Notes: generated by a model not told the origin, from the letters alone. DNA of 32,570 bases from Bacteroidales bacterium (GCA_017616775.1 JAFZXM010000043.1:1-32570); one strand, 5' to 3'; positions 17,959 to 26,587 are shown, numbered from the stretch's first letter. Translations and numbers: made by a program.

Positions 17959-18822
17959 TTATTCGGCAATGGTGATTTCATCGTATCGCAGCCATCCGTA
18001 ATAATAGTTCTGATTGGCATCTTCCATTTCATTTTCTCCTGCAAATCTGTCGTTGTGTATGGTGATGCCTTTGTCGTTGTTCATGCGGACAAAATACCAA
18101 TAGGTGCCTTTTTCGTCTATGGTTTCGGCATAAATCACACCGGTGGCCCGGGGCGGATATAAGCCCAGGCCGTTGCCCCGCCAATCCGCATTGGAGCCTA
18201 TTCTCCGTTCTTCATTGACAAAAGGGGCTGTTCGCAGAGTGGCTGTTTCCGTAACGTAAAAAGGAATGATACGGGGCAATGTGACATTAGGGAAAGAGGT
18301 GCCTTTAAATGCAAGCGTTTGTGAGGCTGTGTTATAATAGGCAATATCGTTGTTCACTATGCAGGCATATTGGGTATTGTAACATATATAGTATCCGCAG
18401 CAGGCGGTGTACCATACCGAAAAATTCAAAGGCCGCTGCATGTCGGCGGCATTGGCTTGATAAATAACACCACGTGTGGAAATAAGTGTTTGGTATTGCC
18501 TGTGATGCAGGTGAAAAAGGAATACGTAAGGTATATTGCCTATTTTTCCGGTAAAAAGCAGGTCTTCAATGCCGTTGTTGTCAAAGTCGATAAAATGAAA
18601 ATCTTCGGGACGGAGCGTGCTGATGTCGGTGTTTTGCTGCAACAAAGCTGCTTGCAATTCCGGCGTGTTGCCGGCGGCAGTGATGGCGGTACTAATGTCG
18701 TGTTTGCTTTGCAAATACCATGTGCCGATATTGCTGTCGCATTTCAGAAAGTTGAATTGTGCGTGAACACACAATGCACTCCAACAGAATAGGGCCAAAA
18801 GACTTGTCTTCAAAAAATGCAT
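17959..18822 (-). CDS. Secreted protein with SH3-like C-terminal region, function unknown
   Basis: 287 residues from the ATG at 18822, which begins a clean signal peptide (MHFLKTSLLALFCWSALCVHAQ). An ATG at 18855 would put charged residues in front and overlap the previous gene. Around residue 75 is FHFIDFDNNGIEDLLFTG, a D-x-D-x-N-G-x-x-D loop like those of FG-GAP/VCBS or EF-hand calcium sites. The C-terminal 90 residues (VTETATLRTAPF, then TYWYFVRMNN and YYYGWLRYDEI) have the layout of a bacterial SH3 domain. I do not recognise the whole protein. It starts 10 bases after the 382-residue acidic protein and is probably cotranscribed with it. Confidence 0.75.
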   Translation of the reverse strand: MHFLKTSLLALFCWSALCVHAQFNFLKCDSNIGTWYLQSKHDISTAITAAGNTPELQAALLQQNTDISTLRPEDFHFIDFDNNGIEDLLFTGKIGNIPYVFLFHLHHRQYQTLISTRGVIYQANAADMQRPLNFSVWYTACCGYYICYNTQYACIVNNDIAYYNTASQTLAFKGTSFPNVTLPRIIPFYVTETATLRTAPFVNEERRIGSNADWRGNGLGLYPPRATGVIYAETIDEKGTYWYFVRMNNDKGITIHNDRFAGENEMEDANQNYYYGWLRYDEITIAE

Positions 18823-18832
18823 ATAAAAATTA

Positions 18833-19981
18833 TCAGTTTTGTCCGAATTTGGCATATATCAATTCCTGCAAACGGATTACCGATGCATTGTTGTCATTCC
18901 AATGATGTTGTTTTTTCATGTTGTCAAGGCACAACAATACGTCTTTCAGACTTTTGATGCTGTCAAGTCTTTCTATACTTTCCCTGAACAAGGCATTGTC
19001 ATTGTGAAACAGTTCTCTGGTGAAAGTGAATTTGTCGTTCATATCCATGGAACTTATGAGATTGGTTGACGCCGGTATTTTCTGACCGATAATATTGTTT
19101 TTTTTATAGTTGGCCAGCATGTCGTTAATGGAAGGGCGTTCCTGTTTGTATGTTTCTCCGAGGCTCATGGTTTTTTTGGAGGTGATGGGGTTTTCGGTGT
19201 CTATTTCATCGCCCCAATAGGATGGCGGCATAGCCGAAGAGGCGGGCTGAGGGGTTGCGGCGGTTTCGGTATGTGGTAGAGGTGCATCCTCGTCCTCTTC
19301 GTATTCGTCAAATTCTATTTCGTCCAAGTCGATATCGTTAAAAGATGCAGCTTCATTTGCTTGTGCTGAAGGTGTTTCAGCAGGGGACACTATTTTTTCC
19401 AAGTCCAAAATGTCGTCAGCATCCGGCAGGATGTCTTCTTCCTTTTCTGGGGTGGCGGGAGTGTTGCCGGCAGATGTATCGGCCGGTTGAACTTGCGATA
19501 CGGGTGCGGACTTGGGCTTGTCCTGTGTTTTTACCGCTTCGGCTGCCTGCTCTGCGGCAGTATCTGCAATGGCGTTTACGGCTATGGTCTTATTGATGTT
19601 GTTGTCGGTTTTTGGGGGGTCAACATGCTTTTTGCGGGCAGGGGCGGGCGAAACAGATTGTTCCCGTTCTTTCGGTGAGGGTGCCGATACAGGGCGGGGC
19701 GCGGATGCGGAATGGTCTTTGGAGGCAGGGGCAGACTCCTCAAAATCCCCGTCATTGAATAAAGACAAAGTGGGATATTGATTTTTGGCGGAAACGGAGT
19801 TTTTTTCGTTTTCCATTTTTTCCCGCATCTCCATACATTCCGTGTACATTTGGCGTAAACAGTCCAACAATGCGTCTATATCCAATATTGAATTATGTTC
19901 ATTGGTGTTGACAAATTCCGCTTGTTTGTTTAATTTTTCCAATGAAGGAAAAAAATTGCTTTTATTTTTTGTATCAGCCAT
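18833..19981 (-). CDS. Acidic, largely disordered protein with conserved C-terminal domain
   Basis: 382 residues in three parts. Residues 1-65 are helical (LEKLNKQAEF, LLDCLRQMYTECMEMREKME). Residues 70-270 are low complexity, rich in Pro, Ala, Ser, Glu and Asp, including an acidic run (DLDEIEFDEYEEDED). The last 90 residues (LISSMDMNDKFTFTRELFHND, then SIERLDSIKSLKDVLLCL) match a C-terminal block I associate with uncharacterised Bacteroidetes proteins, usually of the form 'NDRFLFTRELF.GD...Y'. There is no signal peptide or membrane segment, so it is probably cytoplasmic. Function unknown. Confidence 0.8.
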   Translation of the reverse strand: MADTKNKSNFFPSLEKLNKQAEFVNTNEHNSILDIDALLDCLRQMYTECMEMREKMENEKNSVSAKNQYPTLSLFNDGDFEESAPASKDHSASAPRPVSAPSPKEREQSVSPAPARKKHVDPPKTDNNINKTIAVNAIADTAAEQAAEAVKTQDKPKSAPVSQVQPADTSAGNTPATPEKEEDILPDADDILDLEKIVSPAETPSAQANEAASFNDIDLDEIEFDEYEEDEDAPLPHTETAATPQPASSAMPPSYWGDEIDTENPITSKKTMSLGETYKQERPSINDMLANYKKNNIIGQKIPASTNLISSMDMNDKFTFTRELFHNDNALFRESIERLDSIKSLKDVLLCLDNMKKQHHWNDNNASVIRLQELIYAKFGQN

Positions 19982-20026
19982 TTTTATATTTTTATTTTTA
20001 GTTCAATTTAACAGAAATACAATTTT

Positions 20027-20034
20027 CAAAATTA
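20027..20034 (-). promoter_or_regulatory. Possible -7 box of the acidic-protein gene
   Basis: The minus strand reads TAATTTTG about 45 bases before the ATG at 19981. No matching -33 element was found. Confidence 0.3.
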
Positions 20035-20124
20035 CAAAAAAATATTGAGATATGGAGAGATAAAAAAATTTTTTTCTTAAAAAAAACGCCGCGGGCAACA
20101 ATAAAAAACGGAGGTATTTTGTAA

Positions 20125-21075
20125 CTATCTGAGTGTCCATTCTTTGCGATTAATGTCATCGCTGTTGAGTATGGCCAAATAATTATTGTATCGGGTAAGG
20201 GCTATATCGCCGTTTTCCACAGCTTGTTTTACCGCGCAATCGGGTTCATGGGTGTGTGTGCAGTCGGTAAACCTGCATCTGCTTTGCAAGTGCAGCATTT
20301 CCGGAAAATAATGGCACACTTCTTCTTTTTTGTATTCTATCAGGCCGAATTCTTTAATACCCGGAGTGTCGATGATATATCCTCCCATGGACAAGCTGTG
20401 CATTTGGGCAAAGGTGGTGGTGTGTCTGCCTTTTTCGTTGTATCGGGATATTTCCCCTGTTTTTATATTCAGTGCGGGTTCTATATAATTGACCAGACTC
20501 GATTTTCCCACTCCCGATTGTCCGCAAAACAGCGACACTTTGTTTTGCATGGCTTTTTTCAGTGTATCGGTTCCAAGGCCGCTGCGGGCAGAGGTAAAAA
20601 TGCAGGGATAATTCAGTTTTTGATAGATTTCCGCCCATTGTTGTGCTTGTTTTTTATCTTCCCCGGTGTATAAATCGTATTTGTTGAACACAATGGTGGT
20701 GGCAATGCGGAACGATTCCGCGCCGACCAAAAATCTATCAATAAAACCCAACGGTGTTTTAGGATCGGTGATGCTGATGATTAAAAAGGCGGAGTCTATA
20801 TTGGCGGCAATGATATGGGTGATTTTGGACAAATTGACCGATTTGCGGTAGATATAATTTTTCCGTGGGCAGATATCGGTAATCACCCCGTCGGTGTACG
20901 GGGCGGAGGGGTCAATGTTAAACAGCACATGGTCTCCTACTGCAACAGGATTGGTGGTTTTGATGCCTTTAATGCGAAATTGCCCTTTGAGTCTGCAAGT
21001 ATAATGCATCTGATTGCAGAGAACGGAATATTCTTTGCCGGTAGTTTTTATCACTATGCCTTCGTGTGTATCCAT
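20125..21075 (-). CDS. rsgA: Ribosome small subunit-dependent GTPase A
   Basis: 316 residues. RsgA checks late assembly of the 30S subunit and hydrolyses GTP on it. The circularly permuted order typical of the family is visible: an OB-fold N-domain, NKYD (131-134), GQSGVGKS (185-192), DTPG (236-239), then a zinc site C267-x4-C272-x-H274-x5-C280. I chose the ATG at 21075 (MDTHEGIVIKTTG). The ATG at 21105 overlaps the -7 box at 21095-21102, so the transcript should begin after it. There is no close partner gene. Confidence 0.95.
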   Translation of the reverse strand: MDTHEGIVIKTTGKEYSVLCNQMHYTCRLKGQFRIKGIKTTNPVAVGDHVLFNIDPSAPYTDGVITDICPRKNYIYRKSVNLSKITHIIAANIDSAFLIISITDPKTPLGFIDRFLVGAESFRIATTIVFNKYDLYTGEDKKQAQQWAEIYQKLNYPCIFTSARSGLGTDTLKKAMQNKVSLFCGQSGVGKSSLVNYIEPALNIKTGEISRYNEKGRHTTTFAQMHSLSMGGYIIDTPGIKEFGLIEYKKEEVCHYFPEMLHLQSRCRFTDCTHTHEPDCAVKQAVENGDIALTRYNNYLAILNSDDINRKEWTLR

Positions 21076-21094
21076 ATCAAAAACTTTATGTATG

Positions 21095-21102
21095 CAAAAG
21101 TA
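21095..21102 (-). promoter_or_regulatory. -7 box of rsgA
   Basis: The minus strand reads TACTTTTG followed by CA, 19 bases before the ATG at 21075. It decides the rsgA start, since the upstream ATG would lie inside it. Confidence 0.5.
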
Positions 21103-21252
21103 CAAAAAAACCGTGAAGAATTGGTTGTTTTATATTTGCTTCAACAGGCAAACCGTTTTTTCTTCTCAAATTTTAGCTTTCCAAGTTGAACTTGTAAAGT
21201 TTGCATTTGTGACTTGAATGTGGCTTTCTGCCTTGGCATTCTTACATTGACA

Positions 21253-22245
21253 TTATTCTTTGCTGCCGAAATATTTGATAAACTGAGTGCGTTCAAACAA
21301 ATCGGCATCATCGCCCGCGCTGTCGGAATGTAACAAACCTTTGAATTGTGAAACCGATGTATAACGGTGTTTTTCCATCCAAGCCGACAAATTTTCTTTC
21401 ATTACATTTATATATTGGGGGCCTTTTTCGAAAATAACACTGCACAATTCAACGGCAGAGGCTCCTACAAGTATGGATTTCACCAATCCGTCCGCATCGC
21501 GCACACCTCCGGATACGGCAACATTTACATTGTTCAATTGGCTGTAGACAAATCCTGTCCAACGCAAAGAATTGGATAATTCAAAACCGCTGCTGAGAAT
21601 CTGACCGGCTACGGTTTTCATATTTTCAATATCCACATCCAAGGGGAAAAACCTGTTAAACAATACCACTGCATCGGCACCGTTTTGTTTCAACTGGTCA
21701 ATTAAAGCAATGGGATTGGTGAAATTGTTGCCCAATTTCATGATGACGGGAATATTGACAGTTTGTTTGAGATGCTTTAATATGTTGACATGTTCCTTTT
21801 CAAAACTGCCGTATTCATAATTGACGGCTCTTTTGGTTTGCAAAGACAAAATATTGATTTCAATGGCATCTGCGCCTGCTCTTTCAATATCTTTGGCAAA
21901 ATTCACCCATTCGGCATTATTGTAACAACTAATACTTGCAATAACAGGGATATTGCAGCTTTTTTTGCTGTCTTTGATCACATTCAGATAATCTTCCAGT
22001 TTATGCTGGCGGACATAGGACGTCAAATAATCATAACCTTCTGCACGACCAAAAGCATTGTCGTCCAGCATTTGAGATGTTTCATGCAAAATTTGCTCTT
22101 CGAACAAAGATTTAATAACGACGGCTCCGGCTCCGGCAGCAGCCAAATTAGCATTGTTTTCTGCACTCTTGGTAAGTCCCGAACTGGCTATTATTATCGG
22201 ATTGGACAATGTGAGTCCTGCAAAGGTGGTTGTTAAATCTAACAT
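21253..22245 (-). CDS. Dihydroorotate dehydrogenase-like flavoprotein
   Basis: 330 residues with the TIM-barrel of class 1 dihydroorotate dehydrogenases: LSNPIIIASSGLTKSAENN at the start, AGAGAVVIKSLFEEQI, PVIMKLGNNFTNP, then an FMN-phosphate region VSGGVRDADGLVKSILVGASAVELCSV. In true PyrD enzymes the catalytic loop reads N-x-S-C-P-N; here it is NILSLQT, with serine at the cysteine position and the Pro-Asn lost. This is the widespread Bacteroidetes protein annotated only as DHOD-like, so I do not call it pyrD. The true substrate is unknown. Single gene with its own -7 box. Confidence 0.88.
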   Translation of the reverse strand: MLDLTTTFAGLTLSNPIIIASSGLTKSAENNANLAAAGAGAVVIKSLFEEQILHETSQMLDDNAFGRAEGYDYLTSYVRQHKLEDYLNVIKDSKKSCNIPVIASISCYNNAEWVNFAKDIERAGADAIEINILSLQTKRAVNYEYGSFEKEHVNILKHLKQTVNIPVIMKLGNNFTNPIALIDQLKQNGADAVVLFNRFFPLDVDIENMKTVAGQILSSGFELSNSLRWTGFVYSQLNNVNVAVSGGVRDADGLVKSILVGASAVELCSVIFEKGPQYINVMKENLSAWMEKHRYTSVSQFKGLLHSDSAGDDADLFERTQFIKYFGSKE

Positions 22246-22271
22246 ATTATTTGAATTTTTATTTACAATTG

Positions 22272-22279
22272 CAAAAGTA
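22272..22279 (-). promoter_or_regulatory. -7 box of the DHOD-like gene
   Basis: The minus strand reads TACTTTTG followed by CA, 26 bases before the ATG at 22245. Confidence 0.45.
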
Positions 22280-22483
22280 CTAAAAATAAATGAACGTTGC
22301 TGCGATTTTCTTCATTTTTTCACCATTTTGCCTCCATAAAACCGACAAAATACTTTTTTTTTGCCTGCTTTGTTTCATAAAGTGCAAACACCGGCACAAG
22401 TCTAACATATCAACATCACATGATTAAAAATCACAATACAACAATCCTTGTGCTTACTAAACATATAATACATATAGGGCAAA

Positions 22484-22785
22484 CTACATGCGTTTCTTTT
22501 TCAGTCTGTTGGGATTACTCGGAAACCATCCTTTCTGCACTCTTTTTTCTTGTTTATAAAACTCAAAATACTCCAAAAAGCCGAAAAACCAAAAACACCG
22601 ACAACTGCAGAAGCAATGACATTGTTCATAAACAAAGCGACTACATTGCAAACTGCACCTGCCAAAGCAAAAACCCACCAACATTCTTTTCCGAAATAAT
22701 ACTCGGCTTTTATGACAATGGGATGGAAAACACCAATACTAAAGAAGGCTGCCAACCCTAATATCAATCCTGCATAATTCATCAT
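22484..22785 (-). pseudogene. DUF4491 membrane protein, broken by a frameshift
   Basis: The frame from the ATG at 22785 (MMNYAGLILGLAAFFSIGVF...) is a DUF4491 protein with three hydrophobic segments and the family block HPIVIKAEYYFGKECWWVF. It matches the family through FSAFWSI. It then runs into an atypical end (LSFINKKKECRKDGFRVIPTD) and stops at 22501. The expected family ending, EFYKQEKRVQKGWFPSNPN, is present in the next frame and stops at 22484. One missing base in the T run that reads as AAAA at 22565-22568 explains the break. A 94-residue product with a wrong tail could still be made. Either a recent mutation or a sequence error is possible. Single gene; function of the family unknown. 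Confidence 0.8.
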
Positions 22786-23049
22786 ATTTTCAACATCTAT
22801 TTTAATAAATACCTGAATTCAACTGATAAATGCAACTTTATCACGAACAGAAATTTTATCAAGCAAGGGAAAGCAAAACTTTCCCTGCGCCTGAAAGGAA
22901 CAAATGACTATTTTTGTGTGTGACAAAAGTTCAAAAATAGGAGTCATTTAACCGAAATGCAAAAATACAAAATTCAGACATTAGTTGCGCATAAAAGTAC
23001 AGGAAATCTAAAAACAGATAAAAAATTAACAATCAAACAAAAAAAAAGC
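22786..23049. other. Non-coding region with three inverted repeats
   Basis: No gene is visible here. There are three separate inverted repeats: TGATAAA/TTTATCA (22824-22843, 6-base loop); GGGAAAG/CTTTCCC (22867-22885, 5-base loop); and AAATGACTATTTTTG against CAAAAATAG-GAG-TCATTT (22902-22949, 9+6 pairs with a 3-base bulge). If the minus-strand promoter at 22932-22962 is real, the first two repeats lie in a leader of about 140 bases ahead of the DUF4491 gene. A separate small RNA is the other option. Confidence 0.5.
22932..22962 (-). promoter_or_regulatory. Candidate promoter of the DUF4491 gene
   Basis: On the minus strand, TTG (22962-22960) and TATTTTTG (22939-22932) are 20 bases apart, the expected distance. 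The -7 box is one arm of an inverted repeat whose other arm holds a TATTTTTG on the plus strand. Confidence 0.4.
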
Positions 23050-23057
23050 TATCTTTG
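23050..23057 (+). promoter_or_regulatory. -7 box upstream of the GH89 gene
   Basis: TATCTTTG followed by CA is a strong match. It leaves a leader of about 125 bases. A second, weaker box (TAATTTTG, 23138-23145) lies closer to the gene. Confidence 0.45.
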
Positions 23058-23187
23058 CAAAATGAAAAGGAAATAGGTAAAAGTCACGGGTTGCCTATAA
23101 GTAGTTTGTGTTATATGTTTTTTTGCAAAATATGATGTAATTTTGCTTTTGCAATCAAGGCAAAGTTTAAGCATAAGGATGATGGTA

Positions 23188-25956
23188 ATGAATAAATCGC
23201 ATAAAATCAAAATAACGGTCCTATTATTGTTTCTATGTGCAGTGCTTGGTCCGTTGTGTGCCCAGCAGGCAGCGGAGAAGTTGGCATGCAGAATGTTGGG
23301 CAGGAAGGCGGGTGCACGTTTTGAGTTTGTATTGCGGGATACGGCGGCATCCGATTATTTTATTTTGGCATCTCATGGCAAAAAAATAAGGATAACGGGT
23401 AATAATGACATATCCGTGGCCATGGGTTTGAACTATTATTTGAGGCATTATGCCAAAGTGCATGTTCCGTGGTATCGTCCCGTGGAGCCCATACGGATTA
23501 CGGACATGCCGGGGATAGAGCAGCCTGTTTATAAACGGGCGAAGGTGGAAGACAGATTTTTCCTGAACTATTGCACATACGGATACACTATGCCATGGTG
23601 GAAATGGCCGCAGTGGGAATATTTTATAGACTGGATGGCCATGAACGGGATTAATATGCCTTTGGCTCTTACAGGGCAGGAAGCGGTATGGTATGAGGTG
23701 TGGAGTGAATTCGGGATGAGTGATGAAGAAATACGCGGTTATTTTTCGGGGCCGGCACATCTTCCGTGGCACCGCATGGCTAATTTGGATGAATTCGGAG
23801 GGCCTTTGCCCGAACAATGGATACAAGGGCAACGCTTGTTGCAGCAGCAGATAGTCGCAAGAGAGCGGGAATTGGGGATGCGCCCTGTGCTGGGCGCTTT
23901 TTCCGGACATGTGCCTAAGCAATTGAAAACCATGTTTCCGCAAGCCGATATACGCCCTTTGAGTGCCTGGTGCGGTTTTGAACCCACATTGTTTCTTAGT
24001 GCGGAAGATTCTTTGTTTGCCGTGATACAACAAAAATTCTTGTATCATCAAACGCAAATGTATGGTACCGACCATATCTACAGCCTTGATCCGTTTAATG
24101 AAATGGACCCGCCTTGTTGGGATACCTCATATTTGGCCAATATGGCGGCTAACATATACACTTCTTTGCAATTGTGTGACAAACAAGCCAAATGGATGCA
24201 AATGGCATGGGTGTTTTATTATAAACGCAAACAATGGACACCGGACAGGCTGTATGCTTATCTTTCTGCCGTGCCGCAAGGCAATTTGTTGATGTTGGAT
24301 TATTTTTGTGAAAAAACAGAGGTGTGGCGTCGTTCCCTTCATCCTGTAACGGGGCAAAAGGACGGAAAAAAATATGGATTTTACGGGCAACCGTATATCT
24401 GGTGCTATCTGGGCAATTTCGGAGGAAACACCCTGTTGGTGGGAAATATCAACATGTTGGAGCGCAAGCTGCAAAATCTGTTGGACGAAGCGGGGGATAA
24501 TCTGCAGGGTATAGGCTCTACTTTAGAGGCTTTTGATTGCAGTGAGCAGATATATGATTATTTATTTGAGAGAATATGGCACGATACCTTTGATGTGAAT
24601 GCATGGACGGACGATTGGGCGGAAATGCGGCTGGGGGCGTCTTCCAATAGAATAAAGATAATATGGAATATGTTGAATAATTCCATATACAAAGACGGGG
24701 CTTATTACGGCAAAAGGGTGGCCATGCTGAATCGGCCTTCTATGCGGGTGCAGGAAAATCAGGCTAAAAACCATTATACTTATAACAACGATATTTTATT
24801 GTCAATATGCAAGTCCATGACGGAATACGCGCAGCGTTGGAAAAATTTACCGGAAAGTTATCGCTATGATATTGTCAATTTGTTGTCCCAATGGCTGGGA
24901 AATTATTTTGAAGAAGTGTGGAACAAATTTCTTACAGCCTATCAATATAAAGACACCTCCGCCATGGCGGAGCAAATCAAGACAGCCCGTCTTTTGTTTC
25001 AGGATGCCGATACTTTGTTGAGATGCCACCCCTCGTTTATGTTGGAGCCGTGGTTGGAAGATGCACGCTCGTGGGGCAATACGGCACAAGAAAAAAAATA
25101 TTATGAGCAACAGGCCCGCACATTGCTTACCATTTGGGGCGGTCCTGTGTTGAACGATTATGCCGGCAGAATGTGGAGCGGTTTGGTAAAATCCTATTAT
25201 GCCCAAAGGTGGTGCCTTTTCTTTGAGTCTGTGTTGGAGTCTGTGCGACAGGGGGTGTTATGGGATGAAAAGATTTTTGATGCACAATTGTCGCAATGGG
25301 AGTATGAGTGGACTTTGCGGCAAGATACGCTTCCGTACACATCGGGAGGCGATGCCTTGCAGGTGGCGGCAATGATTTTGCATCATGCAGACAGCATATA
25401 TATGTCGGAAAAACGTAAATTGACGGATTTTATGACCCTTTTTCCCGCCGCCACACTCCGGGATATATACAAAACATGTTTTCAAGATTATTTCGGTCCT
25501 GCACATTTGGTCAATGACAGCGATGCGTGTGCCCGTTATATAAAACAGGAAATAGAGCAAAGCGACACCCTGGGCGGTCCCTGGTATTGTTATACAGGAG
25601 TGCATGGCAATTATGTGTGTGTGAATCTTCAATTAGTGGCACAGGACATTGTGCCGGCACCGCTTTTGGTGAGTGCATTGATGCGGAGTGCCGCCATGCA
25701 ACCGTTGTCGGATGTCAAACAATGGGAGTGCCGTTGGCGGCAGTTGTTGCCCATAGCAGAACAAGTGTTGCCTCCCATACCCCGGTATGCTGCTGACAGT
25801 GCGTATATTTTTCAACAGTTGTCGCAGAATAATTATGCCGGCAGGCATAGCGGAATATTTAACGACACTTATCATTTTCATTATAGAATAGTGCAAAAGG
25901 ATATTTTTGAAACGGAAATTTTACCTTATATTAATCAATATTTAAACCGACAATAA
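23188..25956 (+). CDS. GH89 alpha-N-acetylglucosaminidase with long C-terminal extension
   Basis: 922 residues from the ATG at 23188, which has AAGGA 8 bases upstream; in-frame starts at 23179 and 23182 are possible. A signal peptide (ending LGPLCAQ) is followed by the NAGLU N-terminal domain. The catalytic barrel starts at about residue 115 (PWWKWPQWEYFIDWMAMNGIN, with GQEAVW and GAFSGHVP). Likely catalytic acids are E305 (DPFNEMDPP) and E447 (GSTLEAFDCSEQ). The helical C-domain shows LNDYAGRMWSGL and RW. It removes terminal alpha-linked GlcNAc from glycans such as mucin or heparan-type chains, probably in the periplasm or at the surface. Residues from about 725 to 922 extend past the usual end of the family and I do not recognise them. 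Confidence 0.92.
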   Translation: MNKSHKIKITVLLLFLCAVLGPLCAQQAAEKLACRMLGRKAGARFEFVLRDTAASDYFILASHGKKIRITGNNDISVAMGLNYYLRHYAKVHVPWYRPVEPIRITDMPGIEQPVYKRAKVEDRFFLNYCTYGYTMPWWKWPQWEYFIDWMAMNGINMPLALTGQEAVWYEVWSEFGMSDEEIRGYFSGPAHLPWHRMANLDEFGGPLPEQWIQGQRLLQQQIVARERELGMRPVLGAFSGHVPKQLKTMFPQADIRPLSAWCGFEPTLFLSAEDSLFAVIQQKFLYHQTQMYGTDHIYSLDPFNEMDPPCWDTSYLANMAANIYTSLQLCDKQAKWMQMAWVFYYKRKQWTPDRLYAYLSAVPQGNLLMLDYFCEKTEVWRRSLHPVTGQKDGKKYGFYGQPYIWCYLGNFGGNTLLVGNINMLERKLQNLLDEAGDNLQGIGSTLEAFDCSEQIYDYLFERIWHDTFDVNAWTDDWAEMRLGASSNRIKIIWNMLNNSIYKDGAYYGKRVAMLNRPSMRVQENQAKNHYTYNNDILLSICKSMTEYAQRWKNLPESYRYDIVNLLSQWLGNYFEEVWNKFLTAYQYKDTSAMAEQIKTARLLFQDADTLLRCHPSFMLEPWLEDARSWGNTAQEKKYYEQQARTLLTIWGGPVLNDYAGRMWSGLVKSYYAQRWCLFFESVLESVRQGVLWDEKIFDAQLSQWEYEWTLRQDTLPYTSGGDALQVAAMILHHADSIYMSEKRKLTDFMTLFPAATLRDIYKTCFQDYFGPAHLVNDSDACARYIKQEIEQSDTLGGPWYCYTGVHGNYVCVNLQLVAQDIVPAPLLVSALMRSAAMQPLSDVKQWECRWRQLLPIAEQVLPPIPRYAADSAYIFQQLSQNNYAGRHSGIFNDTYHFHYRIVQKDIFETEILPYINQYLNRQ

Positions 25957-25959
25957 AAA

Positions 25960-26580
25960 ATGATGAATGTTTTGATAATCAACGGCAGCCCCCATAGCCA
26001 AGGCAATACTTTTCTGGCATTGCAGGAAATGCGGAAGGTGTTGGAAAATAACGGTGTGCAAGTGACAATGGCACATGTGGGGCAGCAAAGCATACAAGGT
26101 TGCACAGGATGCAGAAAATGCAGAGATACCGGCAGATGTGTATTCGACGATATGGTCAACACCCTGGCCCCGTTGTTGGAAAAAGCGGATGGACTGATAG
26201 TGGGCAGTCCTGTTTATTTTGCTTCTCCCAATGCCTCTTTGTTGGCATTGATGGACAGATTGATGTTCAGCACTCCGTTTGATAAAACCATGAAAGTGGG
26301 GGCTTCTGTGGTAGTGGCCCGCAGGGGCGGATTGTCGTCATCGTTTGATGTGCTGAATAAATATTTTACCATTTCAGGCATGCCTGTGGTGTCAGGACAA
26401 TATTGGAACAGCGTTCACGGGTCTGCAGCAGGGGAAGTGCTCAAAGATGCGGAAGGTATGCAGGGTATGCGTACTTTGGCCGCCAATATGGTGTTTTTAA
26501 TGCAAAGCATACAGCTTGGTAAAGAAAAATACGGTCTGCCCGAACGGGAAAAAGCCGTACAAACCAATTTTATCCGATAA
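25960..26580 (+). CDS. NADPH-dependent FMN reductase / iron-sulfur flavoprotein-like
   Basis: 206 residues with a flavodoxin-like fold: VLIINGSPHSQGNT at the N-terminus binds the FMN phosphate, and GLIVGSPVYFASPNASL is the second flavin motif. Between them C48-x2-C51-x2-C54-x5-C60 matches the compact cysteine pattern (CX2CX2CX4-7C) that holds a 4Fe-4S cluster in archaeal iron-sulfur flavoproteins. It probably carries electrons to an unknown acceptor in the cytoplasm. It starts 3 bases after the GH89 stop, so the two are cotranscribed, though the functions show no obvious link. A second ATG one codon on is equally possible. Confidence 0.85.
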   Translation: MMNVLIINGSPHSQGNTFLALQEMRKVLENNGVQVTMAHVGQQSIQGCTGCRKCRDTGRCVFDDMVNTLAPLLEKADGLIVGSPVYFASPNASLLALMDRLMFSTPFDKTMKVGASVVVARRGGLSSSFDVLNKYFTISGMPVVSGQYWNSVHGSAAGEVLKDAEGMQGMRTLAANMVFLMQSIQLGKEKYGLPEREKAVQTNFIR

Positions 26581-26587
26581 AGCAGGC

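Noticed and set aside
22555..22575. Programmed -1 frameshift in the DUF4491 gene
   Set aside because: No X-XXY-YYZ slippery site at the shift point; a deletion or sequence error is simpler.
22484..22684. Separate 66-residue gene
   Set aside because: Its N-terminal half is noise and its second half is the displaced end of the DUF4491 protein.
23233..24075. Open frame of 280 residues on the minus strand
   Set aside because: Antisense to the GH89 gene, rich in Cys, His and Pro as expected of shadow frames.
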